From: Pelagophyceae sp. CCMP2097
Taxonomy: Eukaryota > Sar > Pelagophyceae
Direction of reading: 5' to 3'
DNA: 11,156 nt
Assembly (NCBI GenBank): GCA_026770575.1
Contig: MU657643.1
Coordinates: forward strand, 8,495 to 19,650
In this document: positions 1-8,460 of the stretch, piece by piece
Position numbering within the stretch: position 1 is the stretch's first letter
Layout: each line of letters opens with the position of its first letter
Notes under the pieces: generated by a model
What the model saw: only the letters and a program-made list of their open reading frames with translations
Database searches by the model: none
Told to the model about the DNA's origin: nothing
Position numbers and translations under genes: made by a program

Positions 1-445
1 CGTCTCCGTGGCGATGCCGAGCAGTTCCGCGAGGTCGAGGCGCGCCAAGTCCAGCTCCTGCTGCGTCGGGCCGTACGCGCTCGGGACGTGTTCGACCGCC
101 GCCGCAGGCGCTGTGGCCGCGCGCAGCGCGGCCTCGCCGGGCTCCTCCTGCGGCGGTGCCTCGTGCCCGGCGCTGCCGTGCCTCTTCCGGCGGGAACTCC
201 GGGAGGTCTCCCGCTTGGCCTCCAGGCGCTGCCGGCAGATGCGCTGCCACTCGCAGTTGGCGTCGTCGATCCGCCACAGCCGTGCGCGCGTGTTCGACCC
301 TTTGTCCCAGAGCGCGCAGAAGAAAAAGGCCGCCGATGCGATGCCGATGCCCCACTTGCCGAAGAGCACGCCTGCCTCGACCTTCTGCCAGTCTGTCCAA
401 ACGGTGGAACTGCGCGACGAGCCCCTCACAGCCGAGGCCGTCCAT
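1..445 (-). CDS. Unrecognised single-pass membrane protein, N-terminal part; runs off the left edge
   Basis: The minus strand is coding here: one frame from about 425 down to 1 is open, strongly GC at third positions and gives sensible protein. It begins with WQKVEAGVLFGKWGIGIAS, part of a hydrophobic segment reaching about 20 residues up to CALWDKG. A basic, Trp/Cys-containing stretch follows (ARLWRIDDANCEWQRICRQR), then RRKR and an Ala/Pro/Glu-rich linker, ending in LDLARLDLAELLG at the edge. I infer a short N-terminal membrane anchor with a cytosolic or lumenal tail. The start is uncertain. The ATG at 445-443 has A at -3 and G at +4 but lies in another frame; it joins the coding frame if a 37-nt intron (429-393, GTGAGG...ACAG) is removed, giving MDGLGYWQKV. 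That intron would be the shortest here and lacks the local GTNCG donor. I do not recognise the family. The C-terminus is outside the window. Confidence 0.55.
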   Translation of the reverse strand, partial: MDGLGCEGLVAQFHRLDRLAEGRGRRALRQVGHRHRIGGLFLLRALGQRVEHARTAVADRRRQLRVAAHLPAAPGGQAGDLPEFPPEEARQRRARGTAAGGARRGRAARGHSACGGGRTRPERVRPDAAGAGLGAPRPRGTARHRHGD

Positions 446-796
446 CGTTCCAGGGCCGCAGCCCAGGGCCGCGGCCCGACTCTATGGGCGCCTATAGGCG
501 CGTACAGAGCACAGAAGATCGTCCAGCTCGGAGAGCTCCGAGCTCGGCGAACGAGCTAACGTGAAAAACGTGTGTTCACGGGTACCATCTTGAGTTCCGA
601 AAACCTCTCTCTCCAACCAGCCGTGGATACTTTCGGGGCTTCCATCGGCCCGGGGGTCGTCCCCCTGCAGGACTTCGACGAGTGCAGTCGACGAGTGCCC
701 CTGCAGTCGCCTTTGACGCCGCGGCCCACGACCAACGTCCCCAGCTTACGATCGTGGGGCGGCGGCGCGTTTACGGCGGGGCCTGTGTCCACTGGC
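446..796. promoter_or_regulatory. Head-to-head spacer, presumed divergent promoter and 5' UTRs
   Basis: This stretch separates the start of the left-edge minus-strand gene from the first in-frame ATG (797) of the RAP-domain gene. It must hold both promoters and leaders. No TATA box or other named element stands out. The part around 555-620 is less GC-rich and includes a short CT tract (CTCTCTCTCC, about 606-615). Open frames across the segment begin only at GTG codons and have no recognisable protein content. Confidence 0.4.
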
Positions 797-3594
797 ATGC
801 GCTTGGTGCGGCCCCGCGCGGCTGCGGCGGGCCTGGGGCCGCGCGTGCGCCGCTTCTCGGCGGGCCCGAGCTTCGCCGAGTTCTTCGTGCGCAATCTGAC
901 GCCCGACACCACGCCCGAGGACATCCGCGGCCTCTTCGAGACCGCCTGCGCGGTGCGGGCCCACCGCACCGCTGCGTGGCGCCAGGCGCGTGCCTCGACG
1001 GACCCCTAGGTGAGCGACGTCCGCTTGCCGATGGGCCAGTTGGGCCAGCTGCGTGGCATTGCGTTCGTTCGCAGCCGCGTCCGAAAGTTCGAAATCCGAT
1101 GACGATGCTTGAAAGCGCTCCGCGAGAAGCGAGGGGCGCCCGGTGTGATCGGCAGCGCCCTCAGGTCACCGCCACGGTCGATGCGCGCGGCGCGGAGCCG
1201 GTGCGCTTGGCCCTGGACGGCTCGAATCTGGGCGGCCGGTCGGTCAGCGTGACCCTGTCGACGGCGTCGCCCGCGAAGAGGGCCGCGATGGTGGCGAACC
1301 GGCTCTTGGTGGCGTGCGAATCTTGCGGCGAAGTCCTGGCCCTCTTTGCAAAGCAGGGCGCCGACTACGACTGCGTGAACCTTGCGAAGTCGCTGCACCG
1401 CCTCGGCGTTTTGAGCGAATCCTTCGACGACGCGGCCCAGCGGCACCTCCTCCAAAGTCTCGTGCAGCGGGCGGCGGTTTCGGTGTCGCGCGGCGCGTGG
1501 GAGGCACGGCACCTTGCGACGGCGTGCTGGGGCGTTGCCAAACTCAAAGTCCCTTCCCCGGCGCTCTTCGCCGCCGTGTCGCGGGCGGCGCCGCAAAAGC
1601 TGGCCGAATTCGACGCGCGCGCGCTCGCCACGCTCGCATGGGCTTTTGCGAATGCGGGCGCCGACGCGCGTCTTCTCTTCCCCGTTTTAGGGGCCGAGGC
1701 GAGGCTCAAGGTCGCAACGTTCAACGGCCAGGACTCTGCGAACCTCCTCTGGGCGTTCGCGACGACGCGCCAGGCCGACGCAGAACTCTTCGACGCATTG
1801 GCGCACGAGGCAAAACTTCAAATCAATTCGTTCAACGCGCAGGACCTCGCCATCACCGTGTGGGCCTTTGCCACGACGAGCGTCCCTGCGCCATTGTTGT
1901 TCGAAGCAGTCGCTCTAGAAGCTTCAAGGAAGATGGATACGTTCAACGCGCAGGAGCTGTCGAACCTCGCCTGGGCATTTGCGACGGCGGGCGTCTCGGC
2001 GCCGTCGTTGTTTGATTGTATAGCAACGGAAGCGTTGAAGAAGATGGATACCTTCGCGTCGTCGAACTTCGTCAACGTATCGTGGGCCTTCGCCAAGGCC
2101 GGCGTCGCCGCGCCCCAGCTCTTCCACGCCGTGGCCGTTGAAGCGCGGTGCCACGCCCCGACGTGGCACTCGCAGGACATGGCGAATACGGTCTGGGCTT
2201 TTGCCGCCGCGGGCATCGAGGCGCCACCGCTCTTCGCCGCCGTCGCCGTAGAAGCACGGAAGAAGATTTCGACGTTCAACGCGCGAGAACTCGCGAGCAC
2301 GGCGTGGGCCTACGCCGCGGCGGGGTTGTCTGCGCCCGCGCTGTTCAAGGCAATCGCTTCCCAGGCCCAAGCCCACGTTTCGACTTTCGACGCGCGAACC
2401 ATTTCGACGCTCGCCTGGGTCTACGCCCGGGCGGGGAAGAAAGGCAGCCGGACGCGCGAGCTGTTCAAGGCGTTGTCGCGAGAGGCGCGCAGAAACATCG
2501 ACGCCTTTTCGCCTCCAAACGTGGCCGAAATGGCCTGGGCCTACGCCTCTGCGGAGTTCAAGGCGCCCGTGCTCTTCGAGGCCCTTTCATCTGCGGCGGT
2601 GCGGAACGCGGATGCGTTTGCACAAAGGGACTTGGCCGGCCTCGCGTGGGCCTTTTCCAAAGCCGGAATCGAGGCCCCGTTGCTCTTTGAAGCCGTCGCC
2701 GCAAACGTCGAGCCCGATGCGCTGGAGCCGCAGGAGCTCGTTGATATCGTCTGGGCGTTTGCTTTTTCGGGTTTCGACGCGCCGTCGTTGTTCGCCGCCG
2801 TTTCGCCGTTTGCGGCGCGGGCGAGCGTGGCGTTCGATGCGGCCAACGTCTCGCGCGCGGCGTGGGCTTTTACGGCGGCGGGCGTCGACGCGCCGGAGCT
2901 GTTTGAGGCGCTGGCATTGCGCATGGGTGCTTTGCTGACGAAAAAGGGCAAGCTGAGTGCCTTCACCGACGCCGACCTCGCGCGCCTCCACCGCGCCCAC
3001 GCGCACCTCCGCCTCGAGACGCCAAACGGCGAGAAGCAGCCCTTCGCCGCAGTCCTGCGGCGCCACGAGGCGATGCTACTCACGGCGTACCTCCGCGAGC
3101 AGCCTTCGCCGTCCACCGCCCAGCGCCAGCTCTCCGCGGCGCTGGACCGCTGCGGCTGGGCGCACGAGCTCCAGCACGTCACCGCCGACGGCCTCCGGCT
3201 CGACGCGGCCGCGCCGGCGTCGAAGCTCGCCGTCGAGCTGGACGGCCCGCATCGCTACCTCCTCGCCTCGCTCGACGGCTTCGCCGCGCGCCAAACACTC
3301 AACGGCGAGACCAGGGCCGAGGAGCGCCTCCTGCGCGGCTTGGGGTGGGAAATCGTCCGATTGCCGGCATCGGAGTGGGCCGGGCTCGACGAATTCGAGC
3401 GGGACGCGTACGTGCGCGAAAAGCTCGCGGGCCTCGCCACGCTCTCGCCGCCGCCGCCGCCGAGGCCATTGATTCAACCCAGGCCCAGCGAGCCTCTGCC
3501 CGACCCCGACGCGAAATCCGAACGAGCGCCCGCACCGGCATTGCCCGCGCCTCACGGGATCCACCGACCGACATTAATAGAATGGCCCCAATAG
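797..3594 (+). CDS. RRM + 37-residue helical repeats (HPR/OPR-like) + RAP domain protein, probably an organellar RNA-binding factor
   Basis: Three exons, 797-952, 1010-1066 and 1165-3594, encode 880 residues; introns are 953-1009 and 1067-1164. The start is the only ATG in frame upstream and gives MRLVRPRAAAAGLGPRVRRF, an Arg-rich presequence without acidic residues, typical of mitochondrial import. Splicing rebuilds an RRM at about residues 28-103: FFVRNL (RNP2), LRGIAFVT (RNP1, split by intron 2) and ALDGSNLGGRSVSV. From about 180 to 660 come thirteen repeats of about 37 residues with the core L..WAFA.AG..AP.LF.A...EA, resembling heptatricopeptide/octotricopeptide repeats. A RAP domain follows at about 740-815 (AVELDGPHRY, GWEIVRLPASEW), then a Pro-rich tail. 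RAP/HPR proteins handle organellar RNA, chiefly rRNA and mRNA maturation. The fusion to an N-terminal RRM is unusual. Mitochondrial location is an inference from the leader. Confidence 0.85.
1495..2935 (+). repeat. Thirteen tandem degenerate 111-nt coding units (37-aa helical repeats)
   Basis: Within the RAP-domain gene the conserved Trp of each unit recurs from 1528 to 2863, twelve intervals averaging 37 codons. One unit has a small insertion (ARAGKKGSRTRELF). The units vary clearly at DNA level, so this is an old repeat array kept by selection on protein, not a recent satellite. The predicted fold is a pair of alpha helices per unit forming an RNA-binding superhelix; the fold is inferred from family knowledge. 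Confidence 0.8.
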
Positions 3595-3699
3595 CCACAG
3601 ACGCAGAATCCAGAGCGCGCCGGGCGGCTGCCGAAGCATGCAAGGGGCCGCGCGGTGGCGCCGGACGAGGGTTCGTTTGGCTGGGCACGGCATCCCGGT
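3595..3699. other. Tail-to-tail spacer of 105 bp
   Basis: Stop codons of the plus-strand RAP gene and the minus-strand dynein gene face each other across this spacer. No AATAAA-like polyadenylation signal is visible on either strand. The 3' UTRs must be very short or must overlap the neighbouring coding sequence. Confidence 0.7.
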
Positions 3700-6238
3700 C
3701 TAAGCGGCCGCGGGCTTGGTGTCGACCGAGGCCAAAAGCTTGTCCATGTTGTCGACCTGCCTCTGCGCGGCCTCTTCGGGATTCGACGGCGGCGCCTGGT
3801 CGTTTTCTGGAGTGTCGTGGAGGAGTCTCAGGTTTGGCGAGAGCTTCAACGAGTTCACCCCACCCCGGTCGTCGCCGACGATTAAAATGGGGTCGCGCTG
3901 GTTGAACGAGACGTGCGTCAGCTTTGCGCGCTTGACAACCTTTTGCTCGCACAGGGGCTCGTGCTTGTTCTCTGCCAGGTCGAAGACGTGCACCTTGCCG
4001 TCTGACGTGACCGCGGCAAAGACCGTCGCAGAGTAGGGCGACCAGGCCACGTCGCCGACGGCGTTGCCCAGGTCGAAGGACATGACCGCGTTGCACGAAT
4101 TGTGGTCCCATAGCTTCACCGTCCAGTCGGCGGAGCAGGAGATGAAGACTCTGGGGTGGAAGGGGTTCCATCTGATCGTGTAAACTGCCATGTGGTGGCC
4201 GACGTACGTCTCCAAGTACTGGCCCGAGTACGCCTTGCTGCACTTGTGGATCTTGCCTTCTTCGGTCCCGACGATAAAAAGGTGTTCCGCGACCCGGTTA
4301 AAGTCAAAGCAGCACCCCCCCGCGAGGCCCGAGAGCAGCGTCTCCTCGGGGTCGTCCTTCGAAGCCGCGACGAGCTTTAAAGCCATGACGGGCTCCATTT
4401 TGAGTTCGTTCTTCGACATGGTCCAGTTGGCCACGCGGCCGTCCGAGGAGATGGAGAAAAAGTTCAGCTCCTTGGCCAAATCCTCGACCTGCCACTGCAC
4501 CTGCCACACCGGGTCCGTGTGCTTGCCCGTCTTGATCGAAGAGGCATAAATGGGCCGGTTGCCCTTGCGCCGGACGTCGTAGACGACCACGACGCCGTCG
4601 TAGCAGCCCACGGCCAACAGACTGCAGTGCTCCGGGTGGAAGTGCAGGCACATGACGCCGCTCTCGGTCGTGAACGTGTACTCGGGGTAACTCGTGTTCT
4701 TCAGCGAGAAGCAGCAGACCATGCCGCTGCCCTGCCGCATAAAGTCGTAGCTCCCGAACCCGACGGCGAAGAGGTCCGGGTACTTTGGGTTCCAGGCCAG
4801 CGCCGTCACCTGCTTGCGCTTGGCGCGCTCCGTGTGGAAGCGCCAGAGCGGCAGCAGCGATCCCTCGCCGTCGCGGAAGCAGTCCGAGGCGTCCTCCCAG
4901 TACTTAAAGTCTTGGAAGATTTCGTCGTCCGCGTTTTGGTTCACCATGCGCTCCAGAATCTTCAAAGCGTTGCCCATGCGCTGCGAGTGCACCGTGTCGT
5001 CCTCCTTGCCTGCCGAGGAAGACGCGGTGGAATCCTTGCCCCCGGCCTTCTTCTTCTCCTGGTGCTTCAAAGCCTCTTGCTCCGCCAGCGCCATCGCGTA
5101 ATCGCTCATGTAACGGTCCTGCGAAAAGGGGGTGACTGGCAACCGACGCGCGCCCGACGACTCTCCGCGCGGATCCACGGCTGTCTCGACGGAGGAGACG
5201 CGCGCCGGAGGGTCCACGGCGGAGGGACGCATTCGGACGCACGTAGATCTCCCACTGCGAGACGGTGCCGCGGAAGATCATGACGGCCGGCGGCTTGGTC
5301 GCGATGCAGCGCTCGCGCAGCGGGTTGTTAAACGTCTGCGCCGCGCGCTCGCTGTAGTTGAACTGGTTCTTGCGGTTCTCAAACACGTCCCCCGCGCCCG
5401 CGTCCTCGTCCTTGCCTAGGGCGGCAACATACGGTACTCTACGGCACGGCAACGACTCTGCCCTTTTCACGGACGACGCCCCCCCCGGGCAGGTTCTTCC
5501 AGTCTTTGTGCGTCCGCTCGTGACTCCGCCGTATTGACTTTTTCGGTTTCCTGACGGCCGGCGCGGGTCCCCGCCGTGCTCCTGGATGATCTGTTTCCGC
5601 TGCTCGGCCAAGTCCTCGCGGTACTTGGCGTAGTACGCGTGCTGGTCCTTAGCCTCGGATGTCTCCTTGTGCACCAGGCACCCGTCGAGCGTGAAGTGGA
5701 ACGCCTACGGGCGACGGCGTCTCTCGCGCGGGCGGCGCCGCGGCGCCGTCGCCGAGGACAGGAGCGCGGCCCGCCGAGCGCGGGAGCGACGCGCGGCGCG
5801 CGCGCGCCGCGCGGGGACGCACGCAGTGGTCGGCGTTGCCCGGCGGGTCCTGCTTGAATTTGCGCGAGTGGTAGCTAAACTTGGTGATGTTGCTCGGCAC
5901 GTTCGGGTCGTTCGTCGTCAAAATCTTCATAAACTCTTCCTTGAGCTCCTCCTCCTTGAGGTCCAGCTGGTTCGCCGGCTTCTACACGGGCGGAAAGACG
6001 CGAGTCGGACCGCCGCAGACCGCCGAACAATTCGAAGCGGGGGCGGAACCCGCCGGCGCCGAAATGCGACGCCCGCCCAAAAAGGCCACGTGCGGCACTG
6101 CGTGCCACGCACTTTGATCAGGCGGTACGGCTCCTGGTACATCTCGTCATCGTCGTGGACGGGAATCGGCGCGTCGCGCTTCTCCTCCTTGGAAGTCTTC
6201 TTCGGCCCACCCGAAGCCTTCTTCACGCCGCGCTTCAT
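3700..6238 (-). CDS. DNAI1: Axonemal outer-arm dynein intermediate chain 1 (DNAI1 / ODA9 / IC78)
   Basis: Exons on the minus strand are 6238-6113, 5981-5823, 5704-5243 and 5118-3700; introns are 6112-5982, 5822-5705 and 5242-5119. Read this way the protein has 721 residues, against about 700 in animals. It carries the DNAI1 landmarks in order: NQLDLKEEELKEEF, NQFNYSERAAQTFNNP, VSQWEIY, MERMVNQN-like ERMVNQNADDEIFQDFKY, then a WD40 propeller at about 340-670 (ALAWNPKYPDLFAVGFGSYD, SGKH-like GKHTDPVWQVQW, VGTEEGKIHKCSKAYS, DWTVKLWDHNS, GDVAWSPYSATVFAAVTSDG, IVGDDRG). It is a subunit of the outer dynein arm of flagella, joining heavy chains to the docking site. The start ATG lies in GGCGGCGATGA. 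Exon 1 encodes a Lys-rich leader. Part of exon 3 (about 5416-5580) has poor codon usage in the homology frame and may hide one or two more tiny introns. Confidence 0.93.
5790..5813. repeat. Perfect 24-bp GC-only palindrome inside DNAI1 intron 2
   Basis: The left half, CGCGCGGCGCGC (5790-5801), is followed directly by its exact reverse complement, GCGCGCCGCGCG (5802-5813). It sits near the donor end of intron 5822-5705 and would fold into a very stable hairpin in the pre-mRNA, or a cruciform or Z-like structure in DNA. Alternating CG is favoured by the base composition, so it may have no function. Confidence 0.8.
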
Positions 6239-6576
6239 CGCCGCCGTCTGGTCAACGCCGATGGGACGCCGCGACCGCGAGGTGGGGGCGCGCACCGCCC
6301 GTTTATGCCGTGGCGCGCGGTTTTAGGTCTGGCGTTGCTAGAGGTCAACGGATGCATTTTGATTTACAAAACAGTTTTCACAATTCGAAGAGGGCTTTGT
6401 TGTTGCTTGTACCGTTTTCGACGTCTGCGGCGCGCGCGTCCGCGCTCGGCGGCGGCGGCGCGCGGGGACCGCCTCGTACCGCTCCGACCCCGCCGCTGGA
6501 AAAGTTTACCGCGCGGAATACGGCGGGGGAGCGCCAGGCGGCTCTATCTTGAAGCGGTCCACGGCGCTCCGCCACG
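6239..6576. promoter_or_regulatory. Divergent promoter region between DNAI1 and ftsZ
   Basis: Start codons of DNAI1 (minus) and ftsZ (plus) are 338 bp apart and point away from each other, so both promoters and 5' leaders lie here. The centre, about 6355-6420, is distinctly AT-richer than its surroundings (TTTTGATTTACAAAACAG, then TTGTTGTTGC), a likely nucleosome-poor promoter core. No classical TATA box with a clear start-site context can be fixed. Short upstream ATGs occur on the plus strand but lead to no recognisable protein. Confidence 0.5.
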
Positions 6577-8282
6577 ATGCGGTGGGCGCTGCTGTGGCTG
6601 TGCACGCTCGACGTGGCGCGGTCGCTGCACGGCCTCCGACGACGACCCCGATCGAATACGCGCGCCGCGCCGCGCATGGAGATCGAACTCAGGTCCGTCG
6701 CTTAAACTGGCCCTCCGTCGCGCTCGGGCCGCGGACCCCGGCGCCGCGGTGCCCTGAGGCGCGAGACCCGCTCGAATCAGGCCCTGCGTCATCAAGGTCA
6801 TCGGCGTCGGCGGCGGCGGGTGCGCGATCCTCTTCGGGGCGGGCCGCGGGCCCTCACGGCTTTGCGTAGGAACAACGCCGTGAACCGCATGATCACGTCG
6901 GACCTGCGCGGCGTCGAGTTCTGGTCGATCAACACGGACGCGCAGGCGCTCATGGGCGCGTCTCCTCTGGGGCCTTCTCCGGCGCTTCGGCCGGACTTTG
7001 CACGGTTTAGGCGCCAAGACTGAAAAGCGGCTCAACATCGGCCGCGAGGTGACGCGGGGCCTCGGGGCAGGCGGCGACCCGGCCGTGGGCCGGCAGAGCG
7101 CGCTGGAGTCGGTGGAGGAGATTGAGGCGATGGTCGCTGGCGCGGACCTTGTGTTCATCACAGCAGGGATGGGCGGCGGCACCGGCTCCGGCGCCGCGCC
7201 CATCGTCGCCGCCGCGGCCAAGAAGTGCGGCGCCCTCACCGTGCGTCGCGATACGAGGCGGCCTTTTCGCAAAACCTTTTCCGCGCCGGACTATGCGCCT
7301 TTTTAGGTCGGTGTTGTGACCAAGCCTTTCGGCTTCGAAGGGCGGCGGCGCATGAAGCAGGCCGTCGAGGCCATCGAGGAGCTGAAGAAGAACGTGGACA
7401 CGATCATCGTCGTCTCTAACGACAAGCTCCTCTCCGCCGTGCCCGCAAACACCCCGGTGCAGGCGAGTCTCGGGGCGCGCATGCCGTCGTCGGCTGCTTT
7501 CGGGGCGCGCCGCCCGTTGTTGGACGCCGCCTTTAGGACGCGTTCCTCGTCGCCGACGACATCCTGCGGCAGGGCATCATCGGCATCTCCGAAATCATCG
7601 TCAAGCCAGGTGCGCCCCTCTTTTCGGTTCGGTCCGGCCGGCCGCGTGTTTATGTCTCCGCCAGGCCTGATCAACGTGGACTTTGCGGACGTGCGCGCGG
7701 TGATGCAGAACTCCGGGTCGGCTCTGATGGGCATCGGCACCGGCCGAGGACCCCAGCGCGCCGAAGAGGTCCGTGCCCCGTCGCCGCGCGGCTCCCCCGG
7801 ACGCGCCTCCCACAGGCCGCGCTCGGCGCCATCTCGTCGCCGCTCCTCGACTTTACCGTCCTCGAGGCGCGCGGCATCATCCTGAACGTCATTGGGGGCA
7901 CGGACCTCTCCCTCTCCGAGATCCAGCGCGCCTGCCGTTCGTTCGCCGCGTCCGCATTCGCAGAGGCACATGCGCCCGACGCCGCGAGATAGGCGTCATC
8001 GAGGAGTCCGTGGCCGACGACACGCAGATCATCTTCGGGGCGACGGTCCAAGAAGGCATGGAAAACGAAATGTCTATCACCGTCCTCGCCACGGGCGTCG
8101 CGACGTCTGCCGCGACATCGACGGACCCGCTCGTCAACAAGCTGCTGCGACCGTCTTCGTCGGCGGAGAAGGCGCCCGCGCCGCCGTCGCGCAACCGGCT
8201 CTCCGGCACAAAAAAGCCCCCCCCGCCGCCGCCCCCGCCGCCCCCGAGGAGAAGCGGTCTCCCCGGCTTCCTCCGCCGCTGA
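6577..8282 (+). CDS. ftsZ: Plastid-type FtsZ cell-division GTPase, nine exons
   Basis: Exons 6577-6692, 6781-6819, 6870-6955, 7011-7240, 7307-7462, 7537-7609, 7665-7768, 7816-7936 and 7993-8282 sum to 1215 nt, 404 residues, with every junction in phase. FtsZ is the tubulin-like GTPase whose filaments form the division ring. Visible motifs are GVGGGGNNAVNRM, FWSINTDAQAL, TRGLGAGGDP, the tubulin signature GGGTGSG (135-141), VTKPFGFEGRRR, and the T7 loop NVDFADVRAVM (from 237). The C-terminal core SGLPGFLRR follows a Pro-rich linker with a run of ten prolines. FWSINTD is the cyanobacterial/plastid form rather than the alpha-proteobacterial mitochondrial one. The leader MRWALLWLCTLDVARSLHG, followed by an Arg-rich stretch, suggests a signal peptide plus transit peptide, as expected behind extra plastid membranes. 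The ATG is preceded by GCCACG. Introns are 88, 50, 55, 66, 74, 55, 47 and 56 nt. Confidence 0.95.
6956..7010 (+). other. GC-AG intron 3 of ftsZ flanked by GGCGC direct repeat
   Basis: Protein continuity (ALMGAKTEKRLNIG) requires joining ATGG to GCGCCAAG. That gives an intron beginning GCGCGT and ending TTTAG. Using the nearby GT at 6960 with the same AG would break the frame. The five bases GGCGC occur at both boundaries (6955-6959 and 7010-7014), so the cut could slide within them. Inside, TCCGGC and GCCGGA can pair around a GCTTCG loop. Confidence 0.75.
7463..7536 (+). other. GC-AG intron 5 of ftsZ with an internal duplicated block
   Basis: Exon 4 must end at CAG and exon 5 begin with GACGCGTTCC to give TPVQDAFLVADD, so the donor is CAG|GCGAGT, a classical GC donor. 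The intron contains TCGGGGCGCGC twice (about 7470-7480 and 7500-7510), about 30 bp apart, suggesting a local duplication. Confidence 0.8.
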
Positions 8283-8460
8283 GGCGGCCAGGGGCGCATC
8301 TCGCGACCCGCGGCGCTCCATCGTGCCAACCGTAACGCAACCCCACATAATATGCGCCGCGGTCTCGATCCAAGGCGTTGTTTAAACGCCATGGACGCAA
8401 TCCGACGCCGTCGACTCGGCCACGCCGCGCTCGCGCGCGATGGCGCCCTCTTCGGGCGGC
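8283..8460. other. Tail-to-tail spacer between ftsZ and the SLC4 gene, with a small hairpin
   Basis: The two genes end facing each other 178 bp apart. An AT-rich ATAATATG (about 8347-8354) and a perfect 6-bp stem, GGCGTT-GTTTA-AACGCC (8374-8390), are the only distinct elements. Either could help 3'-end formation, but no canonical AATAAA is present. Confidence 0.5.

Noticed and set aside
8..564. Open plus-strand frames of about 110-180 codons
   Set aside because: They lie opposite a minus-strand frame with much better codon usage and a coherent membrane segment; their products are Arg/Ser/Ala-rich shadows.
682..1164. Extension of the RAP-domain reading frame upstream without splicing
   Set aside because: It begins at a GTG, reads as poor-quality protein, and would discard the RRM that splicing restores.
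1006..3564. Several minus-strand open frames opposite the RAP-domain gene
   Set aside because: They are antisense shadows caused by high GC; the plus strand has clear repeats and domains.
3299..4243. A 314-codon minus-strand frame spanning the ends of two genes
   Set aside because: It overlaps the DNAI1 WD40 coding in another frame and reads antisense through the RAP domain; composition is low-complexity Arg/Gly/Pro.
4519..5283. A 254-codon plus-strand frame
   Set aside because: Antisense of DNAI1; no domain and no convincing start.
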